A stretch of 64,000 nucleotides of DNA from Carposina sasakii (lineage: Eukaryota; Arthropoda; Insecta; Lepidoptera; Carposinidae): assembly GCA_014607495.2 (NCBI GenBank), contig CP053165.1, forward strand, positions 2,970,906 to 3,034,905, given 5' to 3'. The notes beneath the pieces were generated by a model. That model was not told where the DNA came from, did no database searches, and was given only the letters and a program-made list of their open reading frames with translations. Shown in pieces: positions 43,780 through 56,207 of the stretch (the stretch's first letter is position 1; every line of letters starts with the position of its first letter). Both the position numbers and the translations under genes were made by a program.

Positions 43780-45430
43780 GTTTGTCTTATAATATTACTG
43801 ACATCTGCATTTAAGTGACATAATGTGGTAGACATACACTTGGGTAAAACCACCAATATAAAGAAAAAGTTATACATAGGTACTTATAAAAACCGATCGT
43901 TAATATATGTGAGAATTAACAACAAATATTGAAGATTTAATATTCTCACAAACTTTATAATATTTTAGGATGAAGCTATTCAAAATACATCCCTTTATCT
44001 GCTCGCAAGAACACTTATATGAATTGCATTTTGGCTCGTTTTCGAAGATCCACTCGGAACTCTGTAACCTAGCGGTGCGGGTCGGCTATTGTGAAATCAA
44101 GTGATTTGTTCTGCAAAATGTCATGTAGCTTGCACAAAATAAGTGCTCTAGCAAAGACTATTGTAATACAATAGTGTGTTCTAGATTGGTTATTTAGACA
44201 CCAAAACGTAAGACAATTTGTATCTATTGTTGTTGCGGCTATCGGTTATGACGCGTAAATAGAGAAAATAGTGGAAATATTTCCGTGAAAATATTTATCG
44301 GGATTAGGTTAGACTCCTGATTTTTTAGTAAGTATCCTGTAGATCAAGGTGATTCCTGCTATTTTTAAAAACCTAGCAGAGGTCAATGGCACGAGAACAG
44401 GATCTAACAGCTTTGAGTAATTTGCATAAAGTCCATAAAAAGAAGGATATTTTTTTCATAATATTACAGTATTACATAGTTTGGGTATTTAGATACATAG
44501 CTTCAAACGGCGCAAGCAGTTTTGTGGGACGTTGTACCTAATTTGAAGTTCTAGAATATTTAAAGAATGATAAATAAATACATAAGTAAGTAAGTAGGTT
44601 AGCACCTATTAAACATAATTTACCTAATATTTACAATAATGCGTTTAAAACTCGTGGTTTAAAATCCTTAAGAAATCAGGCAAATGTATTTCAAAGTTCT
44701 AAAATTGAATAACCTATTGTTCCTTAGGCGAGATCATTTATCTAGATTTGCCAGCTCAGTGACCAGAAGGGCGCACGTACAACCCTTGAACTTGGAAGTT
44801 TCGAACTACGCCAATACCGGAAGCCGAACTGGGCTCAATTAAATCCGCAATACAGGGCTAAGTATACTTCTGGAAAGATGGTGCAATATTTAGGGTACTG
44901 CGTTTTTTTATTGTCGGTGTGTACCCGAAATGGGGTAGACAGGACAGCCAAATCATAAATACTAATAGAAGCGAAACTGTAACTTTGCTTGAAGTAAATA
45001 ATCAGGAGTTTACTTCTTATGCTTTTTCCTGCCCAGTTTCCATTCTACTTGAGGTTTTCGGCGTAATATGTACTTTTTTTCATTTATCCCTATTATACGT
45101 CATCTCGTTACTCATTCCCAGTATACGCATATCCTATCTCACACAGCCCTTAAAACATTTCTTAGGTCTTTCTTTTCCTCTATAACTATCCACATTTATG
45201 CCTCTCTGTAAAAAATGCCTTTCATCCCTTTGCTTATGTCTTGTCAATCTTAGGTAAGTCAATCTTTTTTACGAACAAATTCTACCTATACATCTTAGAA
45301 CAATGTTTCGCGTCAGAGCGGAGCGAAGACCAGTCATTAATCTAAGCTATACATAATATTAAATACCTGTATCTTAGGTTGGGCTCAATTCCAAACTGCC
45401 TAAAATTATTGTAATCCTTCACTATTTTCT
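43780..45430. other. Unassigned stretch downstream of the synthetase
   Basis: No gene recognised. A sliver of the GGGGTAG repeat lies at 44915-44955. The 88-codon open frame starting there has no domain signal. Confidence 0.45.
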
Positions 45431-45439
45431 CATACACAA

Positions 45440-45668
45440 CACATAATGTAGCCGGAACTGCAGGATCATTAAGATAAGATCATCCCACAGCCTCTTTTAG
45501 AATAGTGGTAAATCTATCAACTCAATCAATCAACTCGATCAACTCATCACTTGCTGTAGTAGTGATAACATTATCGCCGAAGAAAATACCCGAGTTTATT
45601 AGTTGACTCTTACGATATGCACGCACAGAAAGAGATGTATCTGATGTATTCTAGTGAAGCCCCATATC
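45440..45668 (+). repeat. GGGGTAG-family repeat
   Basis: AATGTAGCCGGAACTGCAGG to GTATCTGATGTATTCTAGTG, with a CAATCAATCAACTCGATCAA microsatellite-like insert. Confidence 0.6.
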
Positions 45669-46344
45669 AGCACATTATTCTACTCTCTTATAAATTACAC
45701 CATTCTCCATGCTCCAGATATCCTTCGCCTTCCAGCATTCAAGAGCCTTTACGTGATTGAGGATAACTATCGATTGAATCAGTAGTGTTCATGCCAATTA
45801 GACTTCTTTTCAATTCCGATATTGTTTTATTTTATTTCTGATTTTATAGAAATTATTTTATTCGAAGGTTGGTTTTGATTGATAAAGGTAAAATAGGAAA
45901 GTCTTAACAAAAGGAGTGAATAGTAATATTGTACGTCATCATTTTAGTTTTGGTCCAAATCACATATAGATAGTTCAAAAGAAATTGAAGCCACGGAGGC
46001 TTGAGGCTGAATGATGTAGGGAAGTAAGATTTTTAGTCGTAAATTTTCTTTCTCTTGACAGATTGGATTTCTTTGATATCTACGGTGTTATTACTAAAGA
46101 GCGCCTAAAGTAAGACTCGATTTAAATATGACATTTGACACCAAAATACATGGCATATATGCCAAATTTAGGGCATGTTTAGCTTAAAATTATTTTAAAT
46201 TATTTTGTAATAACACGGAATATGAATTAGTTTTTAACTCCCTGTAGTTGAGTGTGTTTAAAGTTTTAGTATAATGATATGGGGTAATTTAGATATTGAA
46301 GTCAACAGGAAATAAGGTCATAAGGAATATGCCTAATAGACACT

Positions 46345-46430
46345 GCTGTTTTCCCGAAATGGGGTAGCCAGAATTGTATGGATAATAAAAAAAATCCCAA
46401 AGCTACGTTTAGCATAATAGCAGTAAGAAA
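46345..46430 (+). repeat. GGGGTAG-family repeat, fragment
   Basis: TGTTTTCCCGAAATGGGGTA and CCCAAAGCTACGTTTAGCAT. Confidence 0.65.
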
Positions 46431-46954
46431 CGCTAGTCAAAACTATCATCAATACTTTCCAAAGGCTCCCAAAAAATGTAATCCTAACCACACTATACAG
46501 AAAACAATGTAGGTATATTTAAAAAGAATCCCGTCATGCAATCCTTATACTTTAAAGCTCTTGGACCATTAAAAATCTGTCGAAGAGCAGCCAGGCAGCA
46601 ATTACTGTCGCTCAGGAAGCGCCGGCGGCTGTCTCCATTACAGACTTGCTGGTCCTATTTCATTTTTCTAGAATATTTTCACACTACCTAAATTATATTT
46701 TTCATAATGTTAGTTACGTAATTTTTATTAAAAACCATTAAAATAAAAAAGGTTGATACAAGAAAGGCAAAATATTTATAATTAAGTTGAATCTAAACGT
46801 AACTGATATAGATGTTTGTTTTATGTTCTATAAACTGATGTTTTTAGAATACTTGTATCTGCCCCAAAATCTGGTAAATCTGGTTTCCTCTAAAATGCTT
46901 CCGATATGTAAACAAAAATAATTACATTACACCATTCCGCCTATTATTATCTTC

Positions 46955-47140
46955 ATGTACTTATCCCATTATTTATGGAGTCGGCGCAATATCGTTTCTT
47001 CCAAAACTCACATTGCCAAAGCGTATAGTTGAGATGTACAAGTTCGATTAGTAGTGACATGTGGTCAGCCCATCGCCTACAAAATACCAAAAACCTCTCG
47101 TCCCTCTACTGACTTGTACAGTATACCCGAGAAAAGAAGC
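46955..47140 (-). repeat. GGTCAGAAGTGG-family, head part with neighbouring repeat
   Basis: GTATAGTTGAGATGTACAAG to CTCTACTGACTTGTACAGTA equals the part of the 39660 copy before the GGTCAG block. It is preceded by CTTATCCCATTATTTATGGA, which also recurs at 30720. Confidence 0.55.
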
Positions 47141-47667
47141 AGCTGTAGTTATTATACGTTTTTCTTTCACTCCCAGAGCAGCATAGAAGGCCCAGTTGTG
47201 TTGTGCAATATACATATATACGTATAATCTAGGTGGACTATGTTATATCTGTCCATCTATCTGTTATCAGACTATTAAACAAACTGCGTCCTAAAGGTAT
47301 ATAAAGTTATTTAATTCATAAAATTCTGATCACTTTATTACACGAGGCCGACAGCGATAAGGTTAATAAAGTTTGAACGAGCACATTTGCGAGAACATTA
47401 ATTTGCATAAACGAATGGAAAACATTAAACGCATGTGAACATTTTGCGATATTCAGAAGTCTTTGAGTGGGATAAATGGCATTTAAACTTGCAAAATTAC
47501 TAGTAACATAACAAGTTGAATTTGTATCATAACAAGTTGAATTTGTAACATAGCAAGTTTTGATTCAGTTCAATTCTGTATTTATTTTCTACAGGGTGTA
47601 AGAAACGCCAGGTAATTAATCTAATTTACTAAGATTCTATAACAAAATTGCCTAAAACTTTCACATC

Positions 47668-47855
47668 AAAAATGGGGTAACCAAAACTGCAGAATCACAA
47701 AGAAGATATTACAGCCGCATTTAGTCTAGTGGGGTGAGGTGTAGAAAGATCAGTGACAAGTTGCTAGCTCTTCGCTTGAGAGAACGCCTCTGAGTTCTTT
47801 AGTCGATTTCTTACGACATGCATGATAGAAGATGCAGCTGATGTATTGTAAATGA
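47668..47855 (+). repeat. GGGGTAG-family repeat
   Basis: AATGGGGTAACCAAAACTGC through AAGTTGCTAGCTCTTCGC to ATGCAGCTGATGTATTG. Confidence 0.65.
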
Positions 47856-48813
47856 AATTGTATTAGGCGTTACAATTCGGAAGTTCAAACATTCACTATG
47901 GGTGCGCCAGGTGTTGGCGAAACATGTAGATTAATAATCTAGTTTTTGATTTCAGAATAGTGCATGATATGTGTTTGGGTGGTTTCTTGTTGTGATTGTA
48001 GGTAATGCTAGTGCTTGTTTTCGCAGTTAGGATGAAAACGCATCAGCTATTAGAAAAATAAATTTCTGAGAAGCACACGAAAGATTAAAGTTGAGACTGG
48101 CACAAGTCTCAAAAATAAAACTATTTTATTTTTCACTATACAAACTGAAGCAAAAGTTTGAAATTCAAATGATGCCCGCACTTGGCCAAAAGCCACTCTA
48201 CTTTTCCAATTCACCATTGCAACTAATTAAAACTTTAGTAAAATCCGAGAAGCCATTATACTGTTTTAGAAACGGCGCTAACTGAAGGAAATGGGTTATC
48301 CATGAAGGCTGGAGTTTGTGCATGGAAAACTTTTAGTCAGAAAGCCTAAATATAAAGTTGTTGCTGTCTTTATCTTAAGCCAGTTTTAGTGAAAGACAAC
48401 ATCATCCTTCAGATAGGCTATCTGACCGTTGGAAAAATCCGCCTTTTCAGTCACTATCATTACACCTAAACATGTTTTTTTATTTTAATTTATTTATCAT
48501 TCATACATATTTTACAAATAATAAAGTACAGTGTCTCATAAACTTTATGCAAGAAAGTTTGGCATAAGTGTTCAAATTGCATACCCACTAAACTTGTAAT
48601 TTCTCAGCCTGATTTACACACGTAGGAATAGGCTTGCCCACAAACAATTTTTTCTGTGACCAGTGTTTCCTTTCTTACTTATGGAATAGAAGTCAATATT
48701 TTAAAAACTCTCCCGTCAAAAAGTGACAATAGTTTGTAATGTCACTTTTGTCACTTTTCACACAAAGTAATGGGGGTAGGAAGTTGACCATGTTTTTTCA
48801 TGGGAAATACATA

Positions 48814-49020
48814 TTCTTCTTCTTCATCTTCTTCTTCAGCCTATTGCAGTCCACTATTGCAGCCTATTGGTGACCGCAGTCTAATTTTTGGATTAGGTAT
48901 ATTGTCAGCACAAGATGCGCTGCTGCCCACCTCCCGGAAACCCTTAATCGCCTCGTACGATACCCACAGGCAAGGCATGGGGTGGTACAAACTCTACTCT
49001 GCCGACACCACGCGGCTAAA
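48814..49020 (-). mobile_element. RTE-tailed SINE with internal deletion
   Basis: The tail (TTCTTCAGCCTATTGCAG) joins directly to GGTGACCGCAGTCTAAT, so the central GTCACCACGCTGGGC segment is missing. The head end CACCACGCGGCT is present. Confidence 0.75.
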
Positions 49021-49504
49021 TAAACAAACACCGCTCTAGTATTTAGCTGTTTCCGGACAATTAAAATGCAATATATTAAAATAACTAAACAAAAGCTCCC
49101 TGTAAAAGTCAAATGCAGACCCGGAAATGGAGCCACATTATTATTCATTTAATAATGTCAAGCACAAGGGACCGATTTTCGCTACCCTCAGATATCTCTA
49201 AACTTGAAGTACGTTTACACAATATCTATCATGCCAAGTTATAATTATCTATTATTTACATATACAATTATTATTTACATAATATGTAAATGTATATTAT
49301 TCATATACAATAATCGGCTGTAATACTAAAATCAGCTTATATGATTTGCCACTAGGTAAATGGCTAATCATATAAGTAGATTTTAGCAAAGCCAATTATT
49401 GTCCCTCGTAGTTACCTAATATATTTTTTCAATAGAAACTGGAAACATACCAAGTCGAACAATAAAAAAAATTATCCGTTTCATTAATGACAGAGTTCTG
49501 AGGA

Positions 49505-49562
49505 TGTATTCCCTTTACGTCGAGTCTGAGTACCTATTGTACCTACTTGCCACTTTTGCGGT
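49505..49562 (+). repeat. TTCCCTTTACGTCGAG repeat, fragment
   Basis: TATTCCCTTTACGTCGAGTC and GAGTACCTATTGTACC. Confidence 0.55.
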
Positions 49563-49848
49563 TTTTCAAATTGAACTTTAAAAAACCTCTCATTAATTTG
49601 GAGTCGGTAAAATTATATATATTGTGTAAGCTTCCTAAAATATATGGTCTCTACAATAAAATTATATAACATTCAAGTAAGCTCAAAAGACGAACAAGTT
49701 AAGATCCAATGCTATTGTTCAAAGCAATAATCTGATAACAAGGTACGAAAATTATAATCTTTGTTTCATGTTTATAATCCAATGAAACTCGATCTTAAAA
49801 TCCGGGATTAGTAATTTCTCTGCGAATCGTAGCGACAATTACAAATCC

Positions 49849-49932
49849 TACTAATATTACTCGTATAAACGCGAAAGTTTATGAGTATGGATGTTTGTTA
49901 CTCTTTTAAGTAAAAACGGCTGGAGCGATCTA
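49849..49932 (+). repeat. Helitron-like 5' fragment
   Basis: TCCTACTAATATTACTCGTA and AACGCGAAAGTTTATGAGTA match family 5' ends; the 3' half is absent. Confidence 0.6.
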
Positions 49933-49954
49933 AAAAATGTACATAAATATACAC

Positions 49955-50012
49955 ACGACTATATTCTCCAAATCATAAAAGTGATCCGACAGCCACGTTA
50001 GCATATAGACGG
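49955..50012 (+). repeat. GGGGTAG-family repeat, fragment
   Basis: CACGACTATATTCTCCAAAT and CGACAGCCACGTTAGCATA. Further slivers occur at 25925-25955, 44915-44955, 51345-51405 and 61440-61500. Confidence 0.45.
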
Positions 50013-50014
50013 GG

Positions 50015-51615
50015 AACGTTTACAAATATTAATTATTTATTTTTCAATCAATCTGTGTAGGTCCATTCCTAGTTATGAGTTCGTAATACTGAATTTATTT
50101 TATATTAGTGTTGCATTGTTAGACTGTGTTACTGATTTTCCAGAGAAACCATTTTGCACCTACGACATAGTAAAAGATGATAAAGTAAATGGATGACAAA
50201 GTCAGTGGGCAACCCATCAGATTTTCATATAGGTACCTATTAATAACGCACCCTTTTCTCCCAAATTTTAACTTAAACAGGTATAGAATGGGCATTATGC
50301 AAAAACTATAACAACTTTGAGACTGGCTTCTAAACTTCTAACACAATTTGTATAGTTGATATTTATACACAAAGCGTATAAACTGTCTAAAAGGATTACG
50401 AAGCTCACTGTTGCGTCTTGCATTTAATTTGTTCTCTCATCCTGCATTATATATATGGCTAAGGCTCTTCAGCTGGTTAATTCTTAAGGGATGCTCAGTT
50501 ATTTACGCAAATAGTTGACCTCTGACTCAACCAGCTACAAATGTGGACAACTTTAATTATCTCAGTCCGAGACCCTCGTTTTAAGGGGACCCCAGTGGGT
50601 AATTGCTTAGTAAGGGCTGGTAAGGAATGGTGGAATAGAAACATTAACTGGATAAACAACAAATTAGCCTGATCTAAGAGGAAATGTTGGTTTACAGGGT
50701 TAATACTATCCGTAGTCAGAAAATACGTACTCGTACTTTATCTGTTACTAATAACATGTTTTCCCTATAAAAAAATGTAATTTATTTCTTCATGAATTGA
50801 TATAATCAATCCATTTAAGAATAAGATTCAGCATTAGTCTTTATGATCAACGTTAGAATCTCCCCAACCTTCAATATCATCGTAAAAATAGGAATTGTTA
50901 ACATCTCATCAGTAAATCCACTTATAACTCATTTCAACGGTTCCAGTCAAATACTATTCTTACCCAAAACTTCGATTTATCAGCCCATTGTCGATGCATC
51001 ATCCAGTAAAGTCAGACTTTGTCGAACAGTAAATTAAACTGTCAATCATTTTGCGCGAAACTGCAAACTTCATCTGAAGCGATTTAGCCGATGGAGTTGG
51101 GTGCTACATAATACTTTTATCATATTTCTTTTTATGTGGAAACGCGGCGAAGGTTCTTTTGGGTTTGGTCCATTGTGATAAATCTATCATTTTGGGATTA
51201 CTTATCTTTATATTGATAGATTGCTATTTTTGCATACCTATTTGGTATATCGACTGAAATCTTTTATGACAGGAATATAAAAATAGGCAAATTTAAACCT
51301 GAGTTAAGTTTGACACAAATTATTACTCGGACATGGCTAAATTCCTTAGACGATTTTAACGACATGCACGGAACGAGATGTGGCTGATCTATTCTATTGA
51401 AGCCACCCTTATTAGCATCCTTATTACCTACTCGTATCTAACGATTTCAATATCATGCAATTTCTCATTTACTTCCTTCTATAGAGCACTTACAAACTCG
51501 AGAAATTCAGTGAGAACTAATTAGATACCTTTCTTTATTCCTCGGTGCTTCTATTGTAAATCTTATTTAATTGGTGCAACGTTGAGAATTGATTTTCAAA
51601 TAATCCTTTTTACCT
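50015..51615. other. Unassigned stretch
   Basis: No gene or clear repeat except a GGGGTAG-family sliver at 51345-51405. Open frames are short and without motif. Confidence 0.45.
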
Positions 51616-51788
51616 ATGGTGCAGTTGAAGGACAGAATGAAACGACATTGTACCTGGGTATACGAAGCAATTGCAGGTCCTATTTTAGTGATTAGGTCAT
51701 ATAAAAAATTTAAATACATAAATGATATGTACCATATTTTTCGCATACTCGCATCGCGTCATATTCCTTGGTGTTATATACCTATAAT

Positions 51789-52260
51789 CACTGGCGGCTC
51801 GTCCAAAGGAGCGCTGGTGCAGTGCACTCCCACCCACGAAGATTACATAGGCAATCTATATTTTTCTATATTTATAATTATCTTTCAATTCTGCTATGTT
51901 TATACAGTAGTGTTTACGTGTTCGTCTCAAGTAAGTTGTAATCTTACTTATGTATCGAGTGGAGCGCTAGCGATCGCGTTCCAATGAAACGAAATTTGGT
52001 ACGATTCCTAGTTCTGTATTCAATGAGTCACTTTAAATCGTAGTGTGCGGTATGCGGCCACTAAATTTCGCTTAGTCCGAGTTAGAACGCGATATGGTTG
52101 TCTTTAATGTGTTTCATTTAATTTTAATAAGAGTTAGAATAGCTTCACCATTGGTTAAGGGAGTGAACAAGCGCGGCGTTATCAAACTGTAATTTTGCAT
52201 GCGCTCATATTTAAAAAAATGTGAACCCCATTTAAAAATGTCAGTCAGTAGCCGCCACTG
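51789..52260. mobile_element. hAT-type MITE with perfect 8-bp duplication
   Basis: The ends are CACTGGCGGCT (left) and the complement of CAGTGGCGGCTACTGAC (right), flanked on both sides by CCTATAAT (51781-51788 and 52261-52268). 472 bp. A 123-codon open frame starting at 51616 runs through it and is not a gene. Confidence 0.87.
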
Positions 52261-52299
52261 CCTATAATGATAAATATATAATATCAAACACCACTATAT

Positions 52300-52930
52300 A
52301 CATATACCTTAGGTATAATATATAATTATTGTTTAGACGTAGCAGAAAGTATGTCGCAGTCCAGGTTTATAATAGTCACGTTAACCATAGCGATTCGTGC
52401 TTACCATAAAAGCTCTTGTAGGAAACAAGTTTAATAACGAGCTCAATAAGTATTTGATGCAAATATCGCCATACTGTTTAAAAGAGTATTTTGACAACAT
52501 GGTGCATACCTAATATATTTTGATGTGTGTAGTACCTATTATTTTAGTTTTATTTGACATAGTATGCTAGAATGGAATTTTAAAATATTTAATTTTATTA
52601 TTCACTGTTAGATTAGGAAATTTTAATTGATTGTTTTAGATAATTTATTGGCGATGAATGTTAATTATTGATTTAATTTTATTTATTTTAAATTGAATCG
52701 ATTATAATTGTATTTTTTTCTATGTATATTGTTACACTCGATGAGTAAAATTGTTTTGTTTCTGTATACAGCTATAAGACTTACATACAATTTAACAATA
52801 AATAAATAATTGAGAACACATGGTTGTTAACCCAACCAGGTGCCAGCAGTTTCATTTGCAATAACATTTTTTTAAACGTAGGTGTATTAGTTATTAGTTC
52901 ACTGATATACATTATCTCTCCCAATACACG
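52300..52930. other. AT-rich stretch with a possible LINE tail
   Basis: Ends in ACATACAATTTAACAATAAA with (TAAA)n near 52785-52808, which could be a retroelement tail. The rest is unassigned. Confidence 0.3.
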
Positions 52931-52935
52931 TCACA

Positions 52936-53066
52936 ATACAGTCACCACCCTGGATAGGCAGGTTGGTGACCGCAGTATGATTTTCGGACTGTGTTTTCAA
53001 CACGAGAGGCGCTGCTACCCATCTCCCGGAAACCCTTAGTCTACTCTTATGGGCAGACATGGGATA
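52936..53066 (-). repeat. RTE-tailed SINE, head-half fragment
   Basis: Contains GTCACCACCCTGGATAGGCA, GGTTGGTGACCGCAGTATG and TCCCGGAAACCCTTAG, without the LINE-like tail. Confidence 0.65.
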
Positions 53067-53446
53067 GTCTAGTATTCTCTACCGAATGAACTTTATTCGG
53101 TTTTAAACCTAGGTTTGTCACAGTTGCAGGCTCAAAATGAACGATTTCAAACTCTCAACTCCTAGGTACTCGTACATACATTATTAGCAAATGTTGTAGG
53201 CTTGCAGTTGCCAAGTTATTCTACACTTAAGCATAGGTACCTACCTACTATATGTACGCGAGATGAAATTTATTAAACGATCTGATAATATTCGATGGCA
53301 ACATCTTGCTTCATTTTAAGTTTATAATAATACGTGTTCGGATGTAAAGAGATAAAAGAGATTTTTGAAAATCACTTACGTATCAAAATAAAGAACTTTC
53401 TCTTCTTGAAATTTTCATCACTAAATATTATTTTTACTCATTTTAA

Positions 53447-53543
53447 GTAATACCATAGACTCTATGGTATTACTCTATGGCAATACCATAGACTCCATGG
53501 TATTACTCTATGGCATAGAGGAATAATCTTTTATTCCTCTATG
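53447..53543. repeat. Cluster of three short palindromes
   Basis: GTAATACCATAG/CTATGGTATTAC (53447-53473), a second AATACCAT/ATGGTATT copy (53481-53506), and CATAGAGGAATAA/TTATTCCTCTATG (53514-53543). The last is another body-less end-to-end form of the 11278 MITE. Confidence 0.7.
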
Positions 53544-53689
53544 TTAATACTCACGGATTACATAAGGTCATAGTAGCTGGATAAAAATTACATTCTTAAC
53601 AACAAATCCTAAGTATTAATTATTTTAAATGCTTGCGATAGCATGTCAGTTTGTTTATTTATTGGTTTGTTACCACTTCACGTTTTTTT

Positions 53690-53810
53690 ACTCAAGCAAC
53701 CTTCTTAAAATTTTGCATACATATCTTCTTGAAATTGTTGGGAGTTCGGATAAGGTCATAGATTACATTATGTAGTCCATGCGGACGAAGTTGCGGGCAA
53801 CAGCCAGTTA
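53690..53810 (+). repeat. Helitron-like 3' fragment
   Basis: Ends TAGTCCATGCGGACGAAG and TGCGGGCAACAGCCAGT, a mutated CTAG end. A CAGGGTG MITE follows immediately at 53813. Confidence 0.5.
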
Positions 53811-53812
53811 TA

Positions 53813-54071
53813 CAGGTTGTAACCGAAAGGGTATGTTAAGCGAAAGGCTATGTAAATAATAATAATACAGAACCTATTTCCAAAATTTGAGACTCCAAAT
53901 CACAAATTCATTTTTCAAGATTGTATGAACATTCCTGAGTTGTTTAGAAATTCTACATACCATCTGGAGAAATAAACTTGTGAATTCGAGTCTGAAATTT
54001 TGTAGGTAGGTCCCTTTTAGTGGGTTATTTACATAGCCATTCGCTTAACATACCCCTTTTGTTACATTCTG
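53813..54071. mobile_element. Foldback MITE, family 2, second copy
   Basis: TA|CAGGTTGTAACCGAAAGGG...TTGTTACATTCTG|TA, 259 bp, almost the same length as the copy at 22300. It shares the GTTAAGCGAAAG and CCAAAATTTGAGACTC arms. The arms have diverged more. Confidence 0.78.
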
Positions 54072-54429
54072 TATATATAAAAGGTTTTTTTTATTCAATT
54101 TACTTCAAATGGCTAAAGATAGTTTATGTGAAGGATAAAGTTACTTTTGTCTCTTATCTTGATCATGTTTTAGAAAAAGCATCAAGTCTATTCTTTAGGT
54201 AGGTTATCTTACGATTGAAAAAATCGTCCCTTAACAGAACGTTAATGTCTAGGGGTGAGATCATTTGACTGTCTGCCCATATTTACGGATATTTCAATAT
54301 TTTTATTTGTTAAGTAACATCTCCATTAGGAAACAGACAAAGTTTTTCAAACTTTTACTTCTCAAAAGTGGGACGTTTCAATCGATCTTTCGATTCCAAT
54401 TATAAAGCTCAATTCTTGCCGCTAAAAAT

Positions 54430-54512
54430 GAAACTTATCGTGTCATGCTCCGGGGCAGGACAGTTGACAATTTTGGGATTTTGTCTAGGTGAAAACAATT
54501 TTAAAGTATTTG
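54430..54512 (+). repeat. GTCATGCTCCGGGGCAGGAC repeat, copy 1
   Basis: CTTATCGTGTCATGCTCCGG, GACAATTTTGGGATTTTGTC and GGTGAAAACAATT match 58760-58825 in the opposite orientation. Confidence 0.65.
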
Positions 54513-55442
54513 AATTAATTGCACATGTAGGAAAGCGAGCACATGTACTAATTTTTGTAAAATTTAAATTATATACTTTATACTTTATTGCACACACATT
54601 AAAAATATACTTATTACTTCATAAGATTTCTTCCAGCAGACCAAAAGAAGTGAAGGAAAAGAACAAAAGTAAAGAGTAACCGATGTGCACAGACAAACAG
54701 AACTAGAAACCTAAATAATTAACCTAATAATAATTAAAAAACTGATTATTTATAAATTCATCGTCATCATCATCAGCCTATTACAGTCCACTGCTGGACG
54801 TAGGCCTCCCACAGGGCACGCCACAAGACTGCCATGGGTGGTATTTGCCCATAGTCACCACGCTGGGCACAACGGCGGATCCAGGGGGGGGGTCATGGGG
54901 GTCATGACCCCCCCCTGAGCTGGTTCCAGGACTTAGGTGGACATAATGATTTTATTTATATATTTTGTCACCATACAGATTTTATGTAACTACATACCTT
55001 TAATATTTAATTAATTTAATATATGTAGTATAATAACTTTGTATGATGGCAAACGTTTGGGAACGAGCACATCGAAAATTTGAATTGTACCGCGCCACGC
55101 TTGCGTCGGCTACGTAACGTCTAGCACAGGGCTGCCAGATCGTATAATTGAATACAAAATATGTTTAATCAGACAGTGTATTGTATACTTGATCATTTCG
55201 TATAATACGATACAAACGCATACGCCATGAAATGGAACGTGAGTTTGTCTCTTGCTTTTCTCGAAGTTGTTCGCTCACTCTAGTAAACTTAGATGTGACG
55301 CCCGCAGAAGGCTGCCATCCATAAAACCCGCACACTTTTTTGTCAGGGGAAATCTGATTAACTTGATAGAAGGATATGTTTTGCAATTACGCCATTTTAT
55401 AGTAAAAAAATTTGGTGGACCAAATGTAGCCGCCCTGCTCCG

Positions 55443-55597
55443 TGTAGCGGATGCAGGAAGGAGAGAACCACAATCGAATGCAAAATCCTAGAACGCGATA
55501 TCGAAGTTTCTTACAATGTTTGGAATATATACATGGGCCAAACAACGACTAGTGGCCCGGCGGGGCCGGAAGCGCTTCCCTTTTCACCAACCCCACA
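55443..55597 (+). repeat. Left LTR of the miniature element
   Basis: Starts TGTAGCGGATGCAGG and ends CACCAACCCCACA. Compared with the right LTR it lacks about 13 bases after TGTAGCGG and differs at scattered sites, so the insertion is not brand new. Confidence 0.85.
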
Positions 55598-56043
55598 TTG
55601 GTGACCCCTGTGAACTGGACATACGCAACCTTCAGTCTTCAGGCACTTCACCATCAGCAAAGGTATCACACAACAGCATCACCTCTCCTCTTCTTCCACG
55701 ACAGCAGCAGCAGCACGCCAGTTGCCAGCAGATTCATAAGAAGCCGCCATGAAAGCTTCCTGGACCTGTTAGCAATGCACGCACGCATCGGCATCACGGA
55801 ACAACATGTTCCCATACCACGCGCAGACCATAACACATCAGCCGCATCACGTTCCCAGTCGCCACAAAGACCAGAACGCATCGCCGCAACACGTTCCCAG
55901 TCGACTCACCGACCAGAACGCATTTCCCCTGCACGCTCGTCGCAACACTTTCCGGTCGACTCACTGACCCGAATGCATACTTGTGAGAATACACGCTGGG
56001 TGCTGCCGAAGACATATCGACCTCCGGTCTAGAAGGGGAGTAA

Positions 56044-56207
56044 TGTAGCGGGCCCATCTATCGGATGCAGGAGAGAACCACAATCTAATGCGAAATCCTA
56101 GAACGCGATATCGAAGTTTCTTACAATGGTTGAAATATATACATGGGCCAAACAATAACTAGTGGCCCGGTGGGGCCGGAAGCGCTGCCCTTTTCACCAC
56201 CCCCACA
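56044..56207 (+). repeat. Right LTR of the miniature element
   Basis: Starts TGTAGCGGGCCCATC and ends CACCACCCCCACA. It shares most positions with the left LTR, including GAACGCGATATCGAAG and ATATACATGGGCCAAACAA. Confidence 0.85.

Larger units (their letters stand above)
55443..56207 (+). mobile_element. Miniature LTR retroelement (TRIM-like) inserted in the hAT element
   Basis: Two direct repeats of 155 bp (55443-55597) and 164 bp (56044-56207), both TGTAGCGG...CCCCACA, enclose 446 bp. The element is flanked by the 5-bp duplication CTCCG (55438-55442 and 56208-56212). After the left LTR comes TTGGTGACCCC, a primer-binding-site-like sequence. Before the right LTR is the purine run AGAAGGGGAG. 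The internal part has no gag or pol motif but holds about three degenerate units built on CACGTTCCCAGTCG and GACCAGAACGCAT. An internally deleted Gypsy or BEL-type element fits best. Confidence 0.85.

Noticed and set aside
44919..45185. 88-codon hydrophobic frame
   Set aside because: Starts inside a GGGGTAG-family sliver; hydrophobicity follows from T-rich composition; no splice or domain evidence.
51616..51987. 123-codon open frame
   Set aside because: Its second half lies inside the hAT MITE at 51789-52260, it crosses the target duplication, and it has no domain.
55598..56032. 144-codon open frame in the miniature LTR element
   Set aside because: It starts at a TTG directly at the primer-binding-like site, has no gag, protease or pol motif, and its Arg/Ser/Pro repeats come from degenerate tandem DNA.
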